Origin: Oceanicola sp. 502str15
Lineage (GTDB): Bacteria > Pseudomonadota > Alphaproteobacteria > Rhodobacterales > Rhodobacteraceae
Direction of reading: 5' to 3'
Assembly (NCBI RefSeq): GCF_024105635.1
Contig: NZ_WYDQ01000001.1
Coordinates: 124,001 to 188,000 of the forward strand
DNA length: 64,000 bases
Shown piece after piece: positions 1 to 9,316 of this stretch (its first letter is position 1; each line of letters starts with the position of its first letter). The notes under the pieces were generated by a model. That model was not told where the DNA came from, made no database searches, and saw only the letters and a program-made list of their open reading frames with translations. A program made the translations under genes and the position numbers.

Positions 1-370
1 CGCGGGTGCGCACCTTCAGCAGGTAGTCGAAGCCCGAAGCGATCATGTGGCATTCTTCCACCTCCGGCAGCCCGACAACGGCCGCGTTGAAGGCCTTCAA
101 TGCCTTCTCGCGGGTATCGGTCAAACGGACCTGCACGAAGGTCACGCAGCCGAGCCCAAGCTTGGGCCATGACAGGGTGGCGTGGTAGCCGGTGATGAGC
201 CCCGCCTCCTCGAGCCGGCGCACGCGGGCCAGTACCGGGGTTTTGCTCAGGCCCACGCGGCGGGCGAGTTCGGTCATCGAGAGGCGGGCGTCGCGGCTGA
301 GATGCTGGATGATGGATTCGTCCAGCGCGTCGAGCTCAATCACTGTATTTCGGCCAATTTTCTGCATCAT
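1..370 (-). CDS. putR: Lrp/AsnC-family transcriptional regulator, probable PutR (partial, C-terminus outside window)
   Basis: The protein reads MMQKIGRNTVIELDALDESI and continues into an Lrp-type winged helix (LSMTELARRVGLSKTPVLAR, about residues 30-50) and the start of a RAM/ligand domain. The reading frame runs open off the left edge, so the C-terminus is missing. It is divergent from putA across about 70 bp. In alphaproteobacteria an Lrp-type activator in this position usually activates putA in response to proline, and that role is inferred from position. Start is ATG at 370; the second ATG at 367 is equally possible. Confidence 0.88.
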   Translation of the reverse strand, partial: MMQKIGRNTVIELDALDESIIQHLSRDARLSMTELARRVGLSKTPVLARVRRLEEAGLITGYHATLSWPKLGLGCVTFVQVRLTDTREKALKAFNAAVVGLPEVEECHMIASGFDYLLKVRTR

Positions 371-442
371 TTTATTCCAACCGGTCTGCGTGTTTCAGAA
401 ATATAGACACATCGTCTGCGCGAAAGAAGGGATACTCGACTC

Positions 443-3400
443 ATGAGCACCTATCCCACGCCCCCCGCCACCAGTGCCGAGCTTCGGCAGATCGACGCGC
501 TGAAGCATCAGCCCGAAACCGCTCTCGTGGAGCGGCTCATCGGGGAGGCTGCGCTTGGAGCGGAGGCGCGGGCCGGGATTTCGGCCACGGGGGCCGACCT
601 CGTGCGGCGTATCCGGGCCGATGCCCGGCCCGGGCTGATGGAAGTGTTCCTCGCCGAATACGGGTTATCGACCGATGAAGGCGTGGCGCTCATGTGCCTG
701 GCCGAGGCGCTGCTCAGGGTGCCGGATTCCGAAACCATCGACGATCTGATCGAAGACAAGATCGCCCCCTCCGACTGGGGCAAGCACATCGGCAAGAGCG
801 CCTCGCCGCTGGTCAATGCCTCGACCTGGGGCCTGTTCCTGACCGGCAAGGTGCTCGATGAGCGCCCCGGCATTGCGACCCGCCTGCGTGGCGCGGTCAA
901 GCGGCTGGGCGAGCCGGTGATCCGCGCCGCCGTGGGCCGAGCGATGCGCGAGATGGGGCGGCAGTTTGTGCTGGGCGAGAGCATCGGTGCGGCGATGAAA
1001 CGGGCGGCGGGGATGGAGGCCAAGGGCTACACCTATTCCTACGACATGCTGGGCGAGGCGGCGATGACGGAGGCGGATGCGCAAGGCTATGCCAAGGCCT
1101 ACGCCGATGCGATCACCGCCATTTCGGCAGGCTGCAACGGCGCGATGGCAGAAAACCCCGGCATATCGGTCAAGCTCTCGGCGCTGCATCCGCGCTACGA
1201 GGTGGCCAAGCAGGAGCAGGTGCTGGCCGAGCTGGTGCCGGTGGTTGCGCGCCTCGCCCGGCAGGCCGCCGAAGCGGGCATGAACTTTGCAATCGACGCC
1301 GAAGAGGCCGACCGGCTGGTGCTTTCGCTCAAGGTGATCGAGGCGGTTCTGGCCGATGAGGCGCTTGCCGGATGGGACGGCTTCGGCGTGGTGGTGCAGG
1401 CCTATGGCCGCCGCTGCGGCGCGGTGCTCGACTGGCTGCACGCGCTGGCCGGGCGGCTGGGCCGCCGCATCACGGTGCGGCTGGTGAAAGGCGCCTATTG
1501 GGACAGCGAGATCAAGCATGCGCAGGTGGAGGGGCTGGAGGACTTTCCGGTGTTCACCGCCAAACCGGCGACCGACATCAGCTACATCGCCTGCGCCCGC
1601 AAGCTTCTGGGCATGACCGACCGGATCTATCCGCAATTCGCCACCCATAACGCCCACACGGTGGCCGCCGTGCTGCACATGGGGCGCGACTTGCCGCGCG
1701 GAGCCTATGAATTTCAGCGCCTCCACGGCATGGGCGAGCGGCTGCACGACCTCGTGCTGGCCGATCATGGCACCCGTTGCCGGATCTATGCGCCCGTGGG
1801 CACCCACAAGGATCTGCTGGCCTACCTGGTGCGGCGGCTGCTCGAGAACGGCGCGAACTCGTCCTTTGTGAACCAGATCGTCGACGAGAGCGTACCGCCT
1901 GAGCATGTGGCGGCCTGCCCGTTCGAGGCATGGCGCGGGCCTGCCAGCATTCCGACCGGGCCGGAGGTGTTTCCGGGGCGGGTGAACTCTCGCGGGTTCG
2001 ACCTGAGCGATCTGGGCGAGCTGGAGGCCATCAGCGCGGCAGTGGCGCAGTCAGCGCCGCAGGGGCCGGTTGCGGATGCCAGCGCGGCGGATGTCGAGGC
2101 GGCGCTTAGCGCGGCGCGGGCATGGGATGTGTCGGTTGCGGAGCGGGCCGAGGTGCTGCGACGCGCGGCGGAGCTTTATGAGCGCGACTTCGGGCTGCTC
2201 TTTGCGGTGCTCATCGCGGAGGCGGGCAAGACGCTGCCGGATGCGGTGGGCGAGCTGCGCGAGGCGGTCGATTTTCTGCGGTTTTACGCAGGCGAGGCGG
2301 CGAAGGCCCCCGGATCGACGGCAGCGCGGGGCGTCTTCGCCTGCATCAGCCCGTGGAACTTTCCGCTGGCGATCTTCACCGGGCAGGTGGCGGCGGCGCT
2401 GGCCTGCGGCAACGGGGTGCTGGCCAAGCCTGCCGAGCAGACCCCCCGGATTGCTGCTGCCGCCGTGGCGCTGCTCCACGAGGCCGGGGTGCCGCGTGAG
2501 GTGCTTCAGTTGGTGCCCGGCGATGGCGCGGTGGTGGGCGCGGCGATCACCAGCGACTCCCGGGTGAGCGGCGTGGCCTTCACCGGCTCGACGGCGACGG
2601 CCAAGGCGATCGCCCGTGCCATGGCCAAGGGCATGGCCCCCGGTGCCCCGCTCATTGCCGAAACCGGCGGGCTGAACGCGATGATCGTCGACAGCACGGC
2701 CCTGCCGCAGCAGGCGGTGCGCGATGTCGTGGCCTCTGCCTTTCAGTCCGCCGGTCAGCGCTGCTCGGCCCTGCGCTGCCTCTACGTGCAGGAAGACGTG
2801 GCGGAGAGCTTCATCGAGATGCTGAAGGGCGCGATGGATGCGCTTGCGGTCGGCGATCCGGGGCGGCTTGAAACGGACGTTGGGCCGGTAATTGACGCCG
2901 AGGCGGCGGGCGAGATCCGCGCCTATGTGGAGGCGGCCCGCGCCGAGGGGCGGCTGGTGAAACAGCTCGATGCGCCGGAGGGCAATTTCGTGGGGCCTGC
3001 GCTGATCGAGGTGGGCGGCATTGCCGATCTTGGCGGGCGTGAGGTGTTCGGGCCGGTGCTGCATGTGGCGACCTTCAAGGCGGGCAAGATCCGGCAGGTG
3101 GTGCGCGATATCAACGCCACCGGCTACGGGCTGACCTTTGGCCTGCACACGCGGATCGATACCCGGGTTCAGGTGATTTCGGACATGGTGGAGGCGGGGA
3201 ACATCTACGTGAACCGCAACCAGATCGGCGCGATTGTCGGGAGCCAACCGTTTGGAGGCGAGGGGCTCTCGGGCACCGGGCCGAAGGCGGGCGGGCCGCA
3301 TTACTTGCAGCGGTTCCGCGAGGGCGGGCCTGTGGCGCGACCGGCGGAAATGATCGAGATGCCGGGGCCGACAGGCGAGGCGAACCGCTTGCGGATGGTG

Positions 3401-3715
3401 CCCCGGGGCGGGGTGGTGTGCTGCGGGCCGGATACAGCTGCGCAGGTGGCCGCGATCGAGGCGCTCGGCGGGCGGGCCCTGGTGGCCGCGCGCGAGGAGG
3501 CGCTGGCGATGGAAGATCTGTCGGCCCTGCTCTGGTGGGGCGGCGAGGCGGAGGCGCGAGAGCTTGCGGTGGCGCTGGCGGAGCGGGACGGCCCCGTGGC
3601 GGCGCTGGTGACCGGCCAGCCGGACGTGGGCCACGTGATGCACGAGCGGCATCTGTGCGTGGACACCACGGCGGCGGGCGGCAATGCGGCCTTGCTGGCG
3701 TCTGTCTCGGAGTAG
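443..3715 (+). CDS. putA: Bifunctional proline dehydrogenase / L-glutamate gamma-semialdehyde dehydrogenase PutA
   Basis: Oxidises proline to P5C (FAD-dependent) and then to glutamate (NAD-dependent). The 1090-residue protein has an N-terminal arm, a proline dehydrogenase barrel (about 130-480, with RLVKGAYWDSEIKHAQ and YEFQRLHGMGERL) and an aldehyde dehydrogenase domain (about 530-980). In the latter, E740 (IAETGG) and the nucleophile C774 (SAGQRCSALR) are visible. It lacks the N-terminal ribbon-helix-helix DNA-binding domain of enterobacterial PutA, so it cannot repress itself and probably depends on the divergent Lrp regulator. A roughly 100-residue C-terminal extension follows the catalytic domain. 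An AAGAAGGGA ribosome site precedes the ATG. Confidence 0.97.
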   Translation: MSTYPTPPATSAELRQIDALKHQPETALVERLIGEAALGAEARAGISATGADLVRRIRADARPGLMEVFLAEYGLSTDEGVALMCLAEALLRVPDSETIDDLIEDKIAPSDWGKHIGKSASPLVNASTWGLFLTGKVLDERPGIATRLRGAVKRLGEPVIRAAVGRAMREMGRQFVLGESIGAAMKRAAGMEAKGYTYSYDMLGEAAMTEADAQGYAKAYADAITAISAGCNGAMAENPGISVKLSALHPRYEVAKQEQVLAELVPVVARLARQAAEAGMNFAIDAEEADRLVLSLKVIEAVLADEALAGWDGFGVVVQAYGRRCGAVLDWLHALAGRLGRRITVRLVKGAYWDSEIKHAQVEGLEDFPVFTAKPATDISYIACARKLLGMTDRIYPQFATHNAHTVAAVLHMGRDLPRGAYEFQRLHGMGERLHDLVLADHGTRCRIYAPVGTHKDLLAYLVRRLLENGANSSFVNQIVDESVPPEHVAACPFEAWRGPASIPTGPEVFPGRVNSRGFDLSDLGELEAISAAVAQSAPQGPVADASAADVEAALSAARAWDVSVAERAEVLRRAAELYERDFGLLFAVLIAEAGKTLPDAVGELREAVDFLRFYAGEAAKAPGSTAARGVFACISPWNFPLAIFTGQVAAALACGNGVLAKPAEQTPRIAAAAVALLHEAGVPREVLQLVPGDGAVVGAAITSDSRVSGVAFTGSTATAKAIARAMAKGMAPGAPLIAETGGLNAMIVDSTALPQQAVRDVVASAFQSAGQRCSALRCLYVQEDVAESFIEMLKGAMDALAVGDPGRLETDVGPVIDAEAAGEIRAYVEAARAEGRLVKQLDAPEGNFVGPALIEVGGIADLGGREVFGPVLHVATFKAGKIRQVVRDINATGYGLTFGLHTRIDTRVQVISDMVEAGNIYVNRNQIGAIVGSQPFGGEGLSGTGPKAGGPHYLQRFREGGPVARPAEMIEMPGPTGEANRLRMVPRGGVVCCGPDTAAQVAAIEALGGRALVAAREEALAMEDLSALLWWGGEAEARELAVALAERDGPVAALVTGQPDVGHVMHERHLCVDTTAAGGNAALLASVSE

Positions 3716-3722
3716 GCGGTGC

Positions 3723-3744
3723 GGCGGGACAAGTCCCGCCCTAC
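3723..3744 (-). repeat. REP palindrome, type B (CGGGAC body)
   Basis: Read on the minus strand this is GTAGGGCGGGAC, then TT, then GTCCCGCC. It lies 9 nt beyond the stop codon of dctM, in sense with that gene and between the convergent putA and dctM ends. It belongs to the family listed at 22595, 37448 and 59787. Confidence 0.85.
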
Positions 3745-3753
3745 CTGCCGCAG

Positions 3754-5046
3754 CTAGCGCATGGTTTCCGGCAGCCAGAGCACCAGCGCCGGGAAGGCCA
3801 CCAGCATTGCAAGGCGCACGAGGTCCATCAGCACGAAGGGGGTGACGCCCCGGAAGATCTTGGTCAGCGGCACCTCTCGCGCGATCGAGTTGATCACGAA
3901 CACGTTCATCCCCACGGGGGGCGTGATGAGGCCCAGTTCGACCGTCATCACAATGATGACGCCGAACCAGATCGGGTCGAACTGCATGGCCGTGACCACC
4001 GGGAAGACGATGGGGACCATCAGGATGATCATCGCCATCGCGTCGAGGATGCAGCCGAGCAGCACGAAGGCCACGAGGATCAGGGCGAGGGTGCCGTAGG
4101 CGCCGATATCGAGGCTCACCAGCCATTCGGTCACCTTCTGTGGTGCGCGGGTGACGGCGAGGAAATAGCCGAACAGGATCGCGCCGATGAGGATGGTGTA
4201 GATGGCGACCGAGGTGCGCAGGGCCTCGATCAGCGACGACAGAAGGGCGCGGAACGAGAGCTTGCCGCGGAAAATTCCGATGAGCGCCGTGAGCAGCGAG
4301 CCGACGGCGGCGGCTTCGGTGGCGGTGGCCACGCCCATGTAGATCGAGCCGATGATGGCCACGAAGAGCAGTAGCACGGCCCAGACGCCCTTGAGTGCAC
4401 CGAGGGCTGCACGCAGGTTGAAGGTGCCGGAGGCGGGCAGGATGCGGCCGTAAGCGAGGCGGACGGTCAGCATGTACATCAGCACGGCGAGGAAGCCGGG
4501 GACGATGCCCGCGATGAAGAGCTTGCCGACGTCCTGCTCGGTGATGAAGCCGTAGACGGCCAGCACCACGGAGGGTGGGATCAGGATGCCGAGGGTTCCG
4601 CCCGCCGCGATGACCCCGGTGGAGACGTGGTCGGGGTAGTTCTCACGGCGCATTTCGGGCAGGGCGATCTTGGTCATCGTCGCCGCCGTTGCGACCGAGC
4701 TGCCGCAGATCGCGGCAAAGCCGGCGCAGGCGCCGATGGTTGACAGCGCCATGCCGCCGCGGAACTGGCCGAGCCACTTCTGCCCGGCGCGGAACAGCTC
4801 GGAGGACATGCCCGAGTTGGTCGCCAGCACCCCCATCAACACGAAGAAGGGGATGAGGGTGAGGTTGAAATCGGTCACCACCCGGATCGGGGATTGCGCC
4901 AACAGGTTGAGCGCGGGGCCGGGGCCGGTGATGCCGGCAAAGCCGAACACCCCGACGAGACCCATGGCCACGCCGATCGGCACGCGCAGGAGGATCATGG
5001 CGAAGAGGGCGGCGAAGCCTGCTATGGCGATCAGATCGGGGGTCAT
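3754..5046 (-). CDS. dctM: TRAP transporter large permease (DctM family)
   Basis: The 430-residue, strongly hydrophobic protein has 12 or so membrane segments and the DctM hallmarks (GVATATEAAAVG, LGCILDAMAMIILMVPIVFP, ELGLITPPVGMNVFVI). It forms the ion-coupled translocation channel of a tripartite ATP-independent periplasmic transporter in the inner membrane. It is the third gene of a dctP-dctQ-dctM operon. The substrate cannot be told from the permease. Proximity to putA is suggestive only, because the two are convergent. Confidence 0.95.
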   Translation of the reverse strand: MTPDLIAIAGFAALFAMILLRVPIGVAMGLVGVFGFAGITGPGPALNLLAQSPIRVVTDFNLTLIPFFVLMGVLATNSGMSSELFRAGQKWLGQFRGGMALSTIGACAGFAAICGSSVATAATMTKIALPEMRRENYPDHVSTGVIAAGGTLGILIPPSVVLAVYGFITEQDVGKLFIAGIVPGFLAVLMYMLTVRLAYGRILPASGTFNLRAALGALKGVWAVLLLFVAIIGSIYMGVATATEAAAVGSLLTALIGIFRGKLSFRALLSSLIEALRTSVAIYTILIGAILFGYFLAVTRAPQKVTEWLVSLDIGAYGTLALILVAFVLLGCILDAMAMIILMVPIVFPVVTAMQFDPIWFGVIIVMTVELGLITPPVGMNVFVINSIAREVPLTKIFRGVTPFVLMDLVRLAMLVAFPALVLWLPETMR

Positions 5047-5094
5047 TCGGTCAGGGCTTTCCAGCGGTCGGCGGGCGTGGGGCCTGCCTACGGG

Positions 5095-5616
5095 TCATTC
5101 GGCGTGCTCTTCGGCGCTGTCGAAGGCATCGAGCGAGCCGTTGCCGAAGAGGATGATGAGCAGGCGGGCGGTGATGGTCAGGATGGCCACGGCGACACCG
5201 GCCCAGATCAGGGCCATCAGCGGCCAGGCGGGCAGGCGCAGGTCCATCGTGGCCTCGCCGGAGCCTGCCGCGGAGGTGACGCGGCCCAGCAGCTTCCAGG
5301 CCAGCAGCACTGTGAAGAACAGCAGCACCGCCCAGGCGAAGGCGTCGACCCAGCGGCGGATCGGGGCGGGCAGGGCCTCGGCTAGCAGGTCGACCTTGAT
5401 GTGCGAGCCGCGGAAGCCGACACAGGCAAAGCCCCACATGATCGCGGCCCCGAGCAGGTAGCGCGAGAGGTCGAAGGCATCGGGCAGGGGCCAGGCAAAC
5501 AGGTAGCGGGTCACGGCGGAGACCACCACGAGCAGGGTTATCGCGCCCATCATGAGGCCCGCGACGGTTTCGACCCAGTGGGAGAAGCGCTCGAGGGCGC
5601 GTTGCAGCTTTCGCAT
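5095..5616 (-). CDS. dctQ: TRAP transporter small permease (DctQ family)
   Basis: A 173-residue protein with four predicted membrane helices and the DctQ pattern (RYLFAWPLPDAFDLSRYLLG, WGFACVGFRGSHIKVDLLAEAL). It pairs with the downstream large permease, 48 bp away. A separate small subunit is the usual arrangement; there is no DctQM fusion here. Confidence 0.93.
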   Translation of the reverse strand: MRKLQRALERFSHWVETVAGLMMGAITLLVVVSAVTRYLFAWPLPDAFDLSRYLLGAAIMWGFACVGFRGSHIKVDLLAEALPAPIRRWVDAFAWAVLLFFTVLLAWKLLGRVTSAAGSGEATMDLRLPAWPLMALIWAGVAVAILTITARLLIILFGNGSLDAFDSAEEHAE

Positions 5617-5659
5617 GGGATCAGTCGGGCGGCGCCGGTGCAGCGCCGCCCGGTTTCGC

Positions 5660-6670
5660 TCAGAAGCGGGCGTCGTTGGCGTCGAGCGCGTCGAGGTAGC
5701 CCTGGTAGATGGCCTCGGCGTCGTCGCCAGCTTCGGATTTCCAGGTCTCCACCAGCGGTGCGGCGGCGTCCTTCCACATCTGCACCTGCTCCTCGGTGGG
5801 CACGTTGACGGTGTGGCCCGACCCTTCGGCGAGAGCCTTGTCGCGGCCCGAGGCCTCGTTCTCGGCCCAGCCGGTAGAGAACTTCTGGCTCCACTCGGGG
5901 GTGCAGTGATCGTCCATCACCTTCTTAAGGTCGTCGGCCATGCCGTCGTAGGTGCTCTTGTTGATGAGCATGAGCTGGGCGGAGACGTAGAAGGGCATGT
6001 CGAGGTGCTGCTTGAGCTCGCTGTCGATGCCGAAGATCCAGATCGAGTTCCACGGGAAGGTCATCGCATCGGCCGCGCCGTTGGCAATGGCCTCGCGCGC
6101 CTCGGGGGCGGGCACCTGAACCGGGCCGCCGCCGAGCATGGAGACGAAGCGCGCCATGGTGGCATGTGCCGGGCGTACGTTGAGGCCGTTCACGTCGCCG
6201 GGCTCGAGGATCGGGTTCTTGGAGTGGAAGGTGCCCGGATCATGCGGGTTGGCCATGCAGAACATCACGTCCGACATCTCGGTTTCGGCGATGGGCGCAT
6301 ACCACTCGTGCATGGCCTTCGCGCCGCGGGAGGCATTGTCCATGTGAAAGGGGATCTCGATCAGCGAATAGATCGGAAAGCGCCCGGCCTGGTAGCCGGG
6401 GTTGGTGTAGGTGATGTCGGCAATGCCGTCGCGGGCCATGTCGTAGTGATCGGGTGCGGCGCCAAGCTGCTGGGCCGGGAAGATCTGAAAGTCGATCCGG
6501 CCGCCCGAGGCTTCCTTGATCGACTCGATCCAGGGCTCGATGCCAAGGGTCTGAACCGGGTGCGTGGGCGGCAGCCAATGGGCGAGGCGCAGTGTGACCT
6601 CTTGCGCGGATGCGGATGCGGTGGTCAGGGCGGCAAGCGCCGTTCCTGCAAGCAGAGCCTTGAAATTCAT
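5660..6670 (-). CDS. dctP: TRAP transporter periplasmic solute-binding protein (DctP family)
   Basis: The 336-residue protein begins with a clear signal peptide (MNFKALLAGTALAALTTASASA, cleavage about residue 22) and the DctP opening VTLRLAHWLPPTHPVQ. The conserved ligand-carboxylate arginine is probably in GLNVRPAHATMARF (about residue 175). It captures an organic acid in the periplasm and delivers it to the DctQ/M permease encoded downstream. The specific ligand is unknown. It is the first gene of the operon, and the roughly 170 bp upstream should hold the promoter. Confidence 0.94.
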   Translation of the reverse strand: MNFKALLAGTALAALTTASASAQEVTLRLAHWLPPTHPVQTLGIEPWIESIKEASGGRIDFQIFPAQQLGAAPDHYDMARDGIADITYTNPGYQAGRFPIYSLIEIPFHMDNASRGAKAMHEWYAPIAETEMSDVMFCMANPHDPGTFHSKNPILEPGDVNGLNVRPAHATMARFVSMLGGGPVQVPAPEAREAIANGAADAMTFPWNSIWIFGIDSELKQHLDMPFYVSAQLMLINKSTYDGMADDLKKVMDDHCTPEWSQKFSTGWAENEASGRDKALAEGSGHTVNVPTEEQVQMWKDAAAPLVETWKSEAGDDAEAIYQGYLDALDANDARF

Positions 6671-6839
6671 GGATTTTCTCCTCCCTAAGCGCCGGGGCTC
6701 CTCTCCCCTTTGCGGCGCGGTTATAGCATGCGGGCGCGAGTCGTCCCGCTGTGGGTGGAGATTTGCTTATCTCTTATAACAATTCAACCAGATAACGAGT
6801 TTGCAGACGCCCGCAGGGCGGTGCGCAGAACCCGCAAGA

Positions 6840-8618
6840 TCACGATGCTGCCCGAAGGTGCGGCATGACCGGGATGGCTTGCGGGGGCTCATCTCCCTGG
6901 CCCAGAGTGAACCCTTTCATCAGCGCATTCAACTCGTCAGCGCTGCCCGAGAGCATTGCGTTGGCCGCGGTCGTTTCTTCGAACATTCCGGCGTTCTGCT
7001 GCGTGACCCGTTCGAGATTGGAGACAGCCTCGTTGACCTCGCTGAGGCCGCGGGACTGGTCTGTTGTCGCTTCGGCAATGGAACGCAAACGTTCGACGAT
7101 GCCGGTGACCGAGGACTGGATGCCTTCCAGCGCGGTCCCGGTGTTCTTTACCAGAGCCGCGCCACCGGAAATTTCGCTGACCGAGTTCGAGATCAGCCCG
7201 TTGATCTCGCGTGCGGCATCGGAGCTGCGCTGGGCCAGCGCCCGCACTTCGGAGGCCACCACGGCAAAGCCACGGCCTGCCTCGCCGGCCCGGGCGGCCT
7301 CGACACCTGCGTTGAGCGCGAGGAGATTGGTCTGGAAGGCGATGTCGTCGATCACGCTGGTGATCTTGAAGATCTCGCGCGAGCTGCCTTCGATCCGGTT
7401 CATCGCTTCGACGGCTTCCGACATGATGCCGGTGCCTTCGGAGGCCTCGCTCGAGGTGTTCTCGGCCTGCTTGCGGGCGTCGCGCGACTCGTTGGCGACC
7501 ACTTCGATCGTGCGGGTCAGCTCCTTCAGGGTGGCGGCGATCTGGGCGAGGGTGCCGGCCTGTTTTTCGGTTCGGGTGGAGAGATCGGTGGCTGAGGCGG
7601 TGAGTTCGCGGGATTGCTCGTTGATCGACGCGGCCTGCGAAATGACGGCGTTCATTGCGCCGCAAAGCCGCTCGCCCGCGCCGTTGAAATGATCTGCGAG
7701 GTCGGCAAAATCTTCGCCGAGATCTTCCGTCACCCGAACGGACAGGTCGCCCTCGGACAGGCGCGCGAGTTTCTGGCGGAACACCTCGAGGAGGGTGGCC
7801 AGCGCCTCGGTGCGCTCTGCCGCTGCCGTGGCCTCGCGGGCTTCTGCCTCTGCCGCCTCGGTTGCGCGCTGTTCCACCTCGTTCAGGGCCTGCTCGGCTT
7901 CGGCCCGCGCCTTGGCCGCCTCTTGCGACTGTGCTTCGGCCCGCGCAAGGGCCTCGTTGGCGCGCATGGCCTCCTGCCGGGCCTTGGCGCCGCTCTCTTC
8001 GGCGAGGGCGGTGGCGGCGAGGCTCTCGTTGGCCTTGTCCGAAGCCTCCCGTGACAGGGAGATGCGGTTGAGGATGGTCAGGGTCAGAACCGAGGTTTCG
8101 GCCACGACGATCACCGCATGAAACACCGTGCGGCCGATGTTGAAGATCAGATCGGTGGAGGGGTAGACGAGCGCGGGCAGGGCGAAGGTGAGCGCGAGGT
8201 GGTGCAGCGCGATGGTGCCTGCGGCGATCAGCAGCGGCTTGATATCGGCCAGGGCAACCAGCATGGCGAGCACGGCAAAATAGGCCATGTGACTGTCGAT
8301 CTGCATCGGATGGCCGGCAAGCGCGGCGTTGAGCGAGATCGTCAGCCCGGTGAGGGCCTGTGCCACGAGAATGCGGGCGGCCTGAGGGGCAAGGCGCGGC
8401 GCGGCGAGGCCGAGCAGGGTGAAGGCCCCGCCGGCGAGCCCCATGACCATGATGTTGCCGCCCATCAGCCATTCGGCCGCGACCGCCAGAAGCCAGAGCA
8501 GGGGCGTGATCCGCGACAGCATCCTCACGGCACTGGCGCGTGCGGCTTCAAGCGCGTGATCGACCGAGGGATCGAGCGCCTGGTCGGCGGTCAGCAGCAG
8601 GGGCTCATGTTCGGGCAT
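6840..8618 (-). CDS. Methyl-accepting chemotaxis protein with integral membrane sensor
   Basis: The 592-residue protein starts [10 protein letters not shown]. Residues 35-190 form about six membrane helices with intramembrane histidines (H110, H139-H140, H167) and no periplasmic sensor loop. A long Ala/Glu-rich coiled coil (190-275), a HAMP-like segment ([13 protein letters not shown]) and a signalling domain follow. The hairpin tip is recognisable ([23 protein letters not shown]). It would relay a signal to CheA/CheW. A longer reading frame reaches 8789, but start 8618 is chosen because the upstream stretch is Pro/Arg-rich and belongs to the neighbouring small gene. No che genes are nearby. 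Confidence 0.9.
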   Translation of the reverse strand: MPEHEPLLLTADQALDPSVDHALEAARASAVRMLSRITPLLWLLAVAAEWLMGGNIMVMGLAGGAFTLLGLAAPRLAPQAARILVAQALTGLTISLNAALAGHPMQIDSHMAYFAVLAMLVALADIKPLLIAAGTIALHHLALTFALPALVYPSTDLIFNIGRTVFHAVIVVAETSVLTLTILNRISLSREASDKANESLAATALAEESGAKARQEAMRANEALARAEAQSQEAAKARAEAEQALNEVEQRATEAAEAEAREATAAAERTEALATLLEVFRQKLARLSEGDLSVRVTEDLGEDFADLADHFNGAGERLCGAMNAVISQAASINEQSRELTASATDLSTRTEKQAGTLAQIAATLKELTRTIEVVANESRDARKQAENTSSEASEGTGIMSEAVEAMNRIEGSSREIFKITSVIDDIAFQTNLLALNAGVEAARAGEAGRGFAVVASEVRALAQRSSDAAREINGLISNSVSEISGGAALVKNTGTALEGIQSSVTGIVERLRSIAEATTDQSRGLSEVNEAVSNLERVTQQNAGMFEETTAANAMLSGSADELNALMKGFTLGQGDEPPQAIPVMPHLRAAS

Positions 8619-8913
8619 CGGATACTCCACAGAGTGCGGCCAGCGCGGCCCCGCCCAGAACGGCCCAGGCACCATGGGCGCGGGCCTGCGTGGCGGATTC
8701 GGGGCTGGGGAAGGCGGCAAGGACGGCAAAGGGCGCGCGAACCGGCCCCAGTGGCCGCCCACCGGACGCAGCCAGAATGGCCGGAGCATCCGACCATGGC
8801 GGAACGATCACCAGCACCGGCCCCTCGCCCGGCGGGGTGCCCAACAGCACCGCCGCAGGCGCGGTGAGAAGGCTTGCCATGAAGGCCAGGGGGATGGCGA
8901 ATTTGCTCAGCAA
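8605..8913 (-). CDS. Small membrane/exported hypothetical protein upstream of the chemotaxis receptor
   Basis: The 102-residue product has an N-terminal hydrophobic signal or anchor ([23 protein letters not shown]), a central stretch ([20 protein letters not shown]) and a C-terminal hydrophobic segment ([15 protein letters not shown]). Its end overlaps the receptor start by 14 bp, which suggests translational coupling. The start is TTG at 8913, with GGAG seven bases upstream; ATG at 8880 is the alternative. Function unknown. Confidence 0.62.
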   Translation of the reverse strand: MLSKFAIPLAFMASLLTAPAAVLLGTPPGEGPVLVIVPPWSDAPAILAASGGRPLGPVRAPFAVLAAFPSPESATQARAHGAWAVLGGAALAALCGVSDART

Positions 8914-9104
8914 ACGAGGGCTCCGACGGGTTGCGGTGCCCCTTCTCTATAACCAGACGGTTTATGCCCTGTTAACGCCGATGCGGTTTTGCACCGGCTC
9001 CGTGCAACCCCTGTGAATAAGCCGTGATTCAACGGGCAGCGTGATTGCTTGACCGGGCGGCACCCGACATCTTCGGCCTCGCACACAACGAGGTTAGCCG
9101 ACCG

Positions 9105-9257
9105 ATGACCCAGTATCTGAAACTCTCCGACCTCGCACCGCCGGTGCCTGATCATCCCCGAGAGACTCTGTGCTGGCGCGAACCGCGCGAACCGGCGACG
9201 GAGGCCAAGCTGCCGGAGCCGCAGAGCCCTCCCGCTCCGAAGTCCAAAATCTTGTGA
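9105..9257 (+). CDS. Short proline-rich hypothetical protein
   Basis: A 50-residue frame (MTQYLKLSDLAPPVPDHPRE...) lies 59 bp upstream of proS. It is rich in Pro, Glu and Lys, has no membrane segment and is not recognised. The ribosome site is weak (GAGG about 11 nt upstream). It may be a real small protein or only a leader region of proS. Confidence 0.35.
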   Translation: MTQYLKLSDLAPPVPDHPRETLCWREPREPATEAKLPEPQSPPAPKSKIL

Positions 9258-9316
9258 GCCCCGCCCGGATGGGCTAGAGCCTCGGGGCAAGACGCCATGC
9301 CCCAAAGGACCATCCG

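Noticed and set aside
2051..4126. 691-residue minus-strand frame opposite putA and dctM
   Set aside because: Arginine/histidine/proline-rich translation typical of the antisense of high-GC genes; putA and dctM fully explain the DNA.
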